DNA of 64,000 nucleotides from Harmonia axyridis. Lineage: Eukaryota > Arthropoda > Insecta > Coleoptera > Coccinellidae. The stretch is from assembly GCF_914767665.1 (NCBI RefSeq), contig NC_059507.1, positions 23,066,718-23,130,717 on the forward strand, in the 5' to 3' direction. How positions within the stretch are numbered: the first letter of the stretch is position 1; each line of letters opens with the position of its first letter. This document shows positions 62,520-64,000 of this stretch, piece after piece. The translations under genes and the position numbers were made by a program. The notes under the pieces are model-generated. The model was not told the DNA's origin. It made no database searches and saw only the letters and a program-made list of their open reading frames with translations.

Positions 62520-63425
62520 TGTAACCTTCCACCTAAGACGGCTTCACTCAAACTGATGTTAAGTTAAATAATATTTTTATTTGCCTTGTTGCCGCTCCGT
62601 AGTCGCGTGCTTTCGATTCTGCGCAGTAACGAGCATCCAAGACATTAATAGTAGTTCAAAAATATTAATGAATTTTGTATCTACTTCTACTCTTGCATGT
62701 TCTTCCTTTATAAATTCAAATCCAATAAGAAAAGCTAAAGATGGAATATACACTTCAAGAATTTTATTTTTTCGTCAAGCTGATGAAAGTTTTATGTTGT
62801 GGATAACAAACAAATTGAAAATAATTTGGAAAAATTCCCAGTTTTTTGTTCAGACTCGTTCTAGGAGCATAGTTATCTCAATTTTTTATGCCTTCTCTCT
62901 GACAATATGTCGCTGTCAATCGTGTCAGTGTGAAGTAAATTTTTTTTGTATTTTTGTTACCCTTATTTATACTAAAAATATTGAGTAGTGATTCATTCTT
63001 ATCAATTAATTACTATTTTTCTTCTATTAACAAAAATTTGAACAACTCCAGTTGAGTGGAGAGCGAGTTTTATCAGCTACCATCACCTAATATGATTGAT
63101 TGCGTTAATAATTATTAGTTGGGGCATGCATGATTAAACGATGAGTAGTTTGTCTATTCAATAATCACCGGAAGTGGTGTAAGCTTTAGAGTGAACTTTG
63201 AATTAATCACTAGACGATTGATTTGGGGGAGTTATGGAGTTGTTGGTTGCGAGAGGTCACTATTTTTAGTTTTTCATCGGAATGTTCAGAGAATATTTCG
63301 TTCGGCACACGTAGATGATGTACTTCCTGGAATCTGAGGTGAAGTGAATTCTTTCTTCAGTGTGTCTCAATGATCGCAGTATTGTATTTTCACTATTTAA
63401 AATTGTTGAACACTTATGACCAAAT
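62520..63425. promoter_or_regulatory. Divergent promoter region between Ndf and POSH
   Basis: The two start codons point away from each other across about 900 bp, so this stretch must hold both 5' untranslated regions and both promoters. An ETS-like CCGGAAGTG lies near 63170. The frame 62581-62988 crosses the region on the plus strand but has no known domain, and its second half is AT-rich. No TATA box is convincing. Confidence 0.5.
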
Positions 63426-63433
63426 ATGGATGA
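63416..63433 (+). other. Short upstream ORF overlapping the POSH start
   Basis: ATG at 63416 opens MTKYG and stops at TGA 63431-63433, overlapping the POSH ATG at 63426. Its context has C at -3 (weak), whereas the POSH ATG has A at -3 and G at +4, so leaky scanning should favour POSH. Confidence 0.5.
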
Positions 63434-64000
63434 AGGAACATTAAACGATTTACTCGAGTGTTCTGTATGCTTGGAACGGTTAGATACTTCCAGTAAAGTA
63501 CTTCCTTGTCAGCATACATTCTGTAAAAAGTGTTTGGAAGAAATTGTTTTAAAACACAAAGATTTACGATGTCCAGAATGTCGGATATTGGTAACGATAA
63601 AGGTAGATGATTTACCACCTAATGTTCTCTTGATGAGAATATTAGAAGGTATGAAAAATGCTCCAAATTCGCTAAAACAAAGAAACTGCCGATCTGGCCA
63701 GGTTCAACCAAATTTGTTGCACCAAGCTGTACAACCACCTGCGAATAACACCCCTGAGCATATTATCTCACCCAATAAATTGAATGCTGCTCATGTCAAT
63801 CACCAACCCTATGCAAAGGCTCTATATGATTATGCACCAAGAGAAATGGGGTAAGGCTGTTTCTATTTCAATCAAAAATTTACTATGAGATGAAATGTTT
63901 GCAAGAAGAAAGTACAAAGAAGAATTTTACTATTATTATATTTTTAGGGATTTAACATTCAAAAGAGGAGACACAATTATACTGAAACGAAGAATTGATA
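63426..64000 (+). CDS. POSH: POSH, RING and SH3 scaffold E3 ligase (5' part, truncated by window)
   Basis: First coding exon 63426-63850; the donor is GGG then GTAAGG, the acceptor TTTTTAG ends at 63947, and the second exon starts at 63948 and runs off the window. Residues 12-52 are a C3HC4 RING finger (C12, C15, C28, H30, C33, C36, C49, C52) starting LLECSVCLERLD, followed by LPPNVLLMRILEGM, a conserved POSH segment. A linker leads to KALYDYAPREMG, which continues in exon 2 as DLTFKRGDTIIL: the first SH3 domain, split by the intron at its RT loop. By family it is a ubiquitin ligase and scaffold for JNK signalling (SH3RF orthologue). It is divergent from Ndf and its start has a good context. 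Confidence 0.95.

Overview
The window looks like nuclear DNA from an insect. It is AT-rich, carries spliced genes with GT..AG introns, and is crowded with insect-type DNA transposons (mariner and other Tc1/mariner-like relics) and palindromic repeats, many ending in ACAGGGTG. The proteins resemble insect Ndf (GLYR1) and POSH. A beetle is my best guess, but I cannot prove the order from this sequence.

Positions 1-33239 show no host gene that I can recognise. This part is a graveyard of mobile DNA. It holds long inverted-repeat (snap-back) elements at 1799-2760, 3181-3768, 10917-11367, 15378-16202, 17291-17930, 21940-23030 and 26245-27157. It also has four copies of a hairpin-rich element (6429, 7443, 7771, 23560), one of which carries a 17-bp minisatellite. 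There are two mariner relics (8735 and 27829) and three broken transposase relics on the minus strand (6800, 12700 and 15556). A GC-rich island at 20640-21070 may be a promoter of an unseen gene.

Positions 33240-62519 are one large minus-strand gene, the orthologue of Drosophila Ndf / human GLYR1. I could join ten coding exons, all with consistent splice sites and phases, into a 517-residue protein: a PWWP domain, a basic linker and a 6-phosphogluconate-dehydrogenase-like domain. The 15.4-kb intron between its eighth and ninth coding exons contains a complete gene on the opposite strand (CDS 45875-49189, 5' exon ending at 41769). That nested gene encodes a 929-residue LRR-Ig transmembrane protein with an unusual cytoplasmic tail built of 11-residue repeats, plus a PPxY motif and a PDZ-type C-terminus.

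Positions 62520-63425 are a short divergent promoter region. From 63426 to the window end runs the start of POSH, with its RING finger and the beginning of its first SH3 domain; the gene continues beyond the window.

The most interesting points are the hendecad-repeat tail and possible intronic poly(A) isoform of the LRR-Ig receptor, the hairpin element family with its expanded 17-bp array, and an excess of the CRE-like octamer TGACGTCA that is largely carried by repeats.
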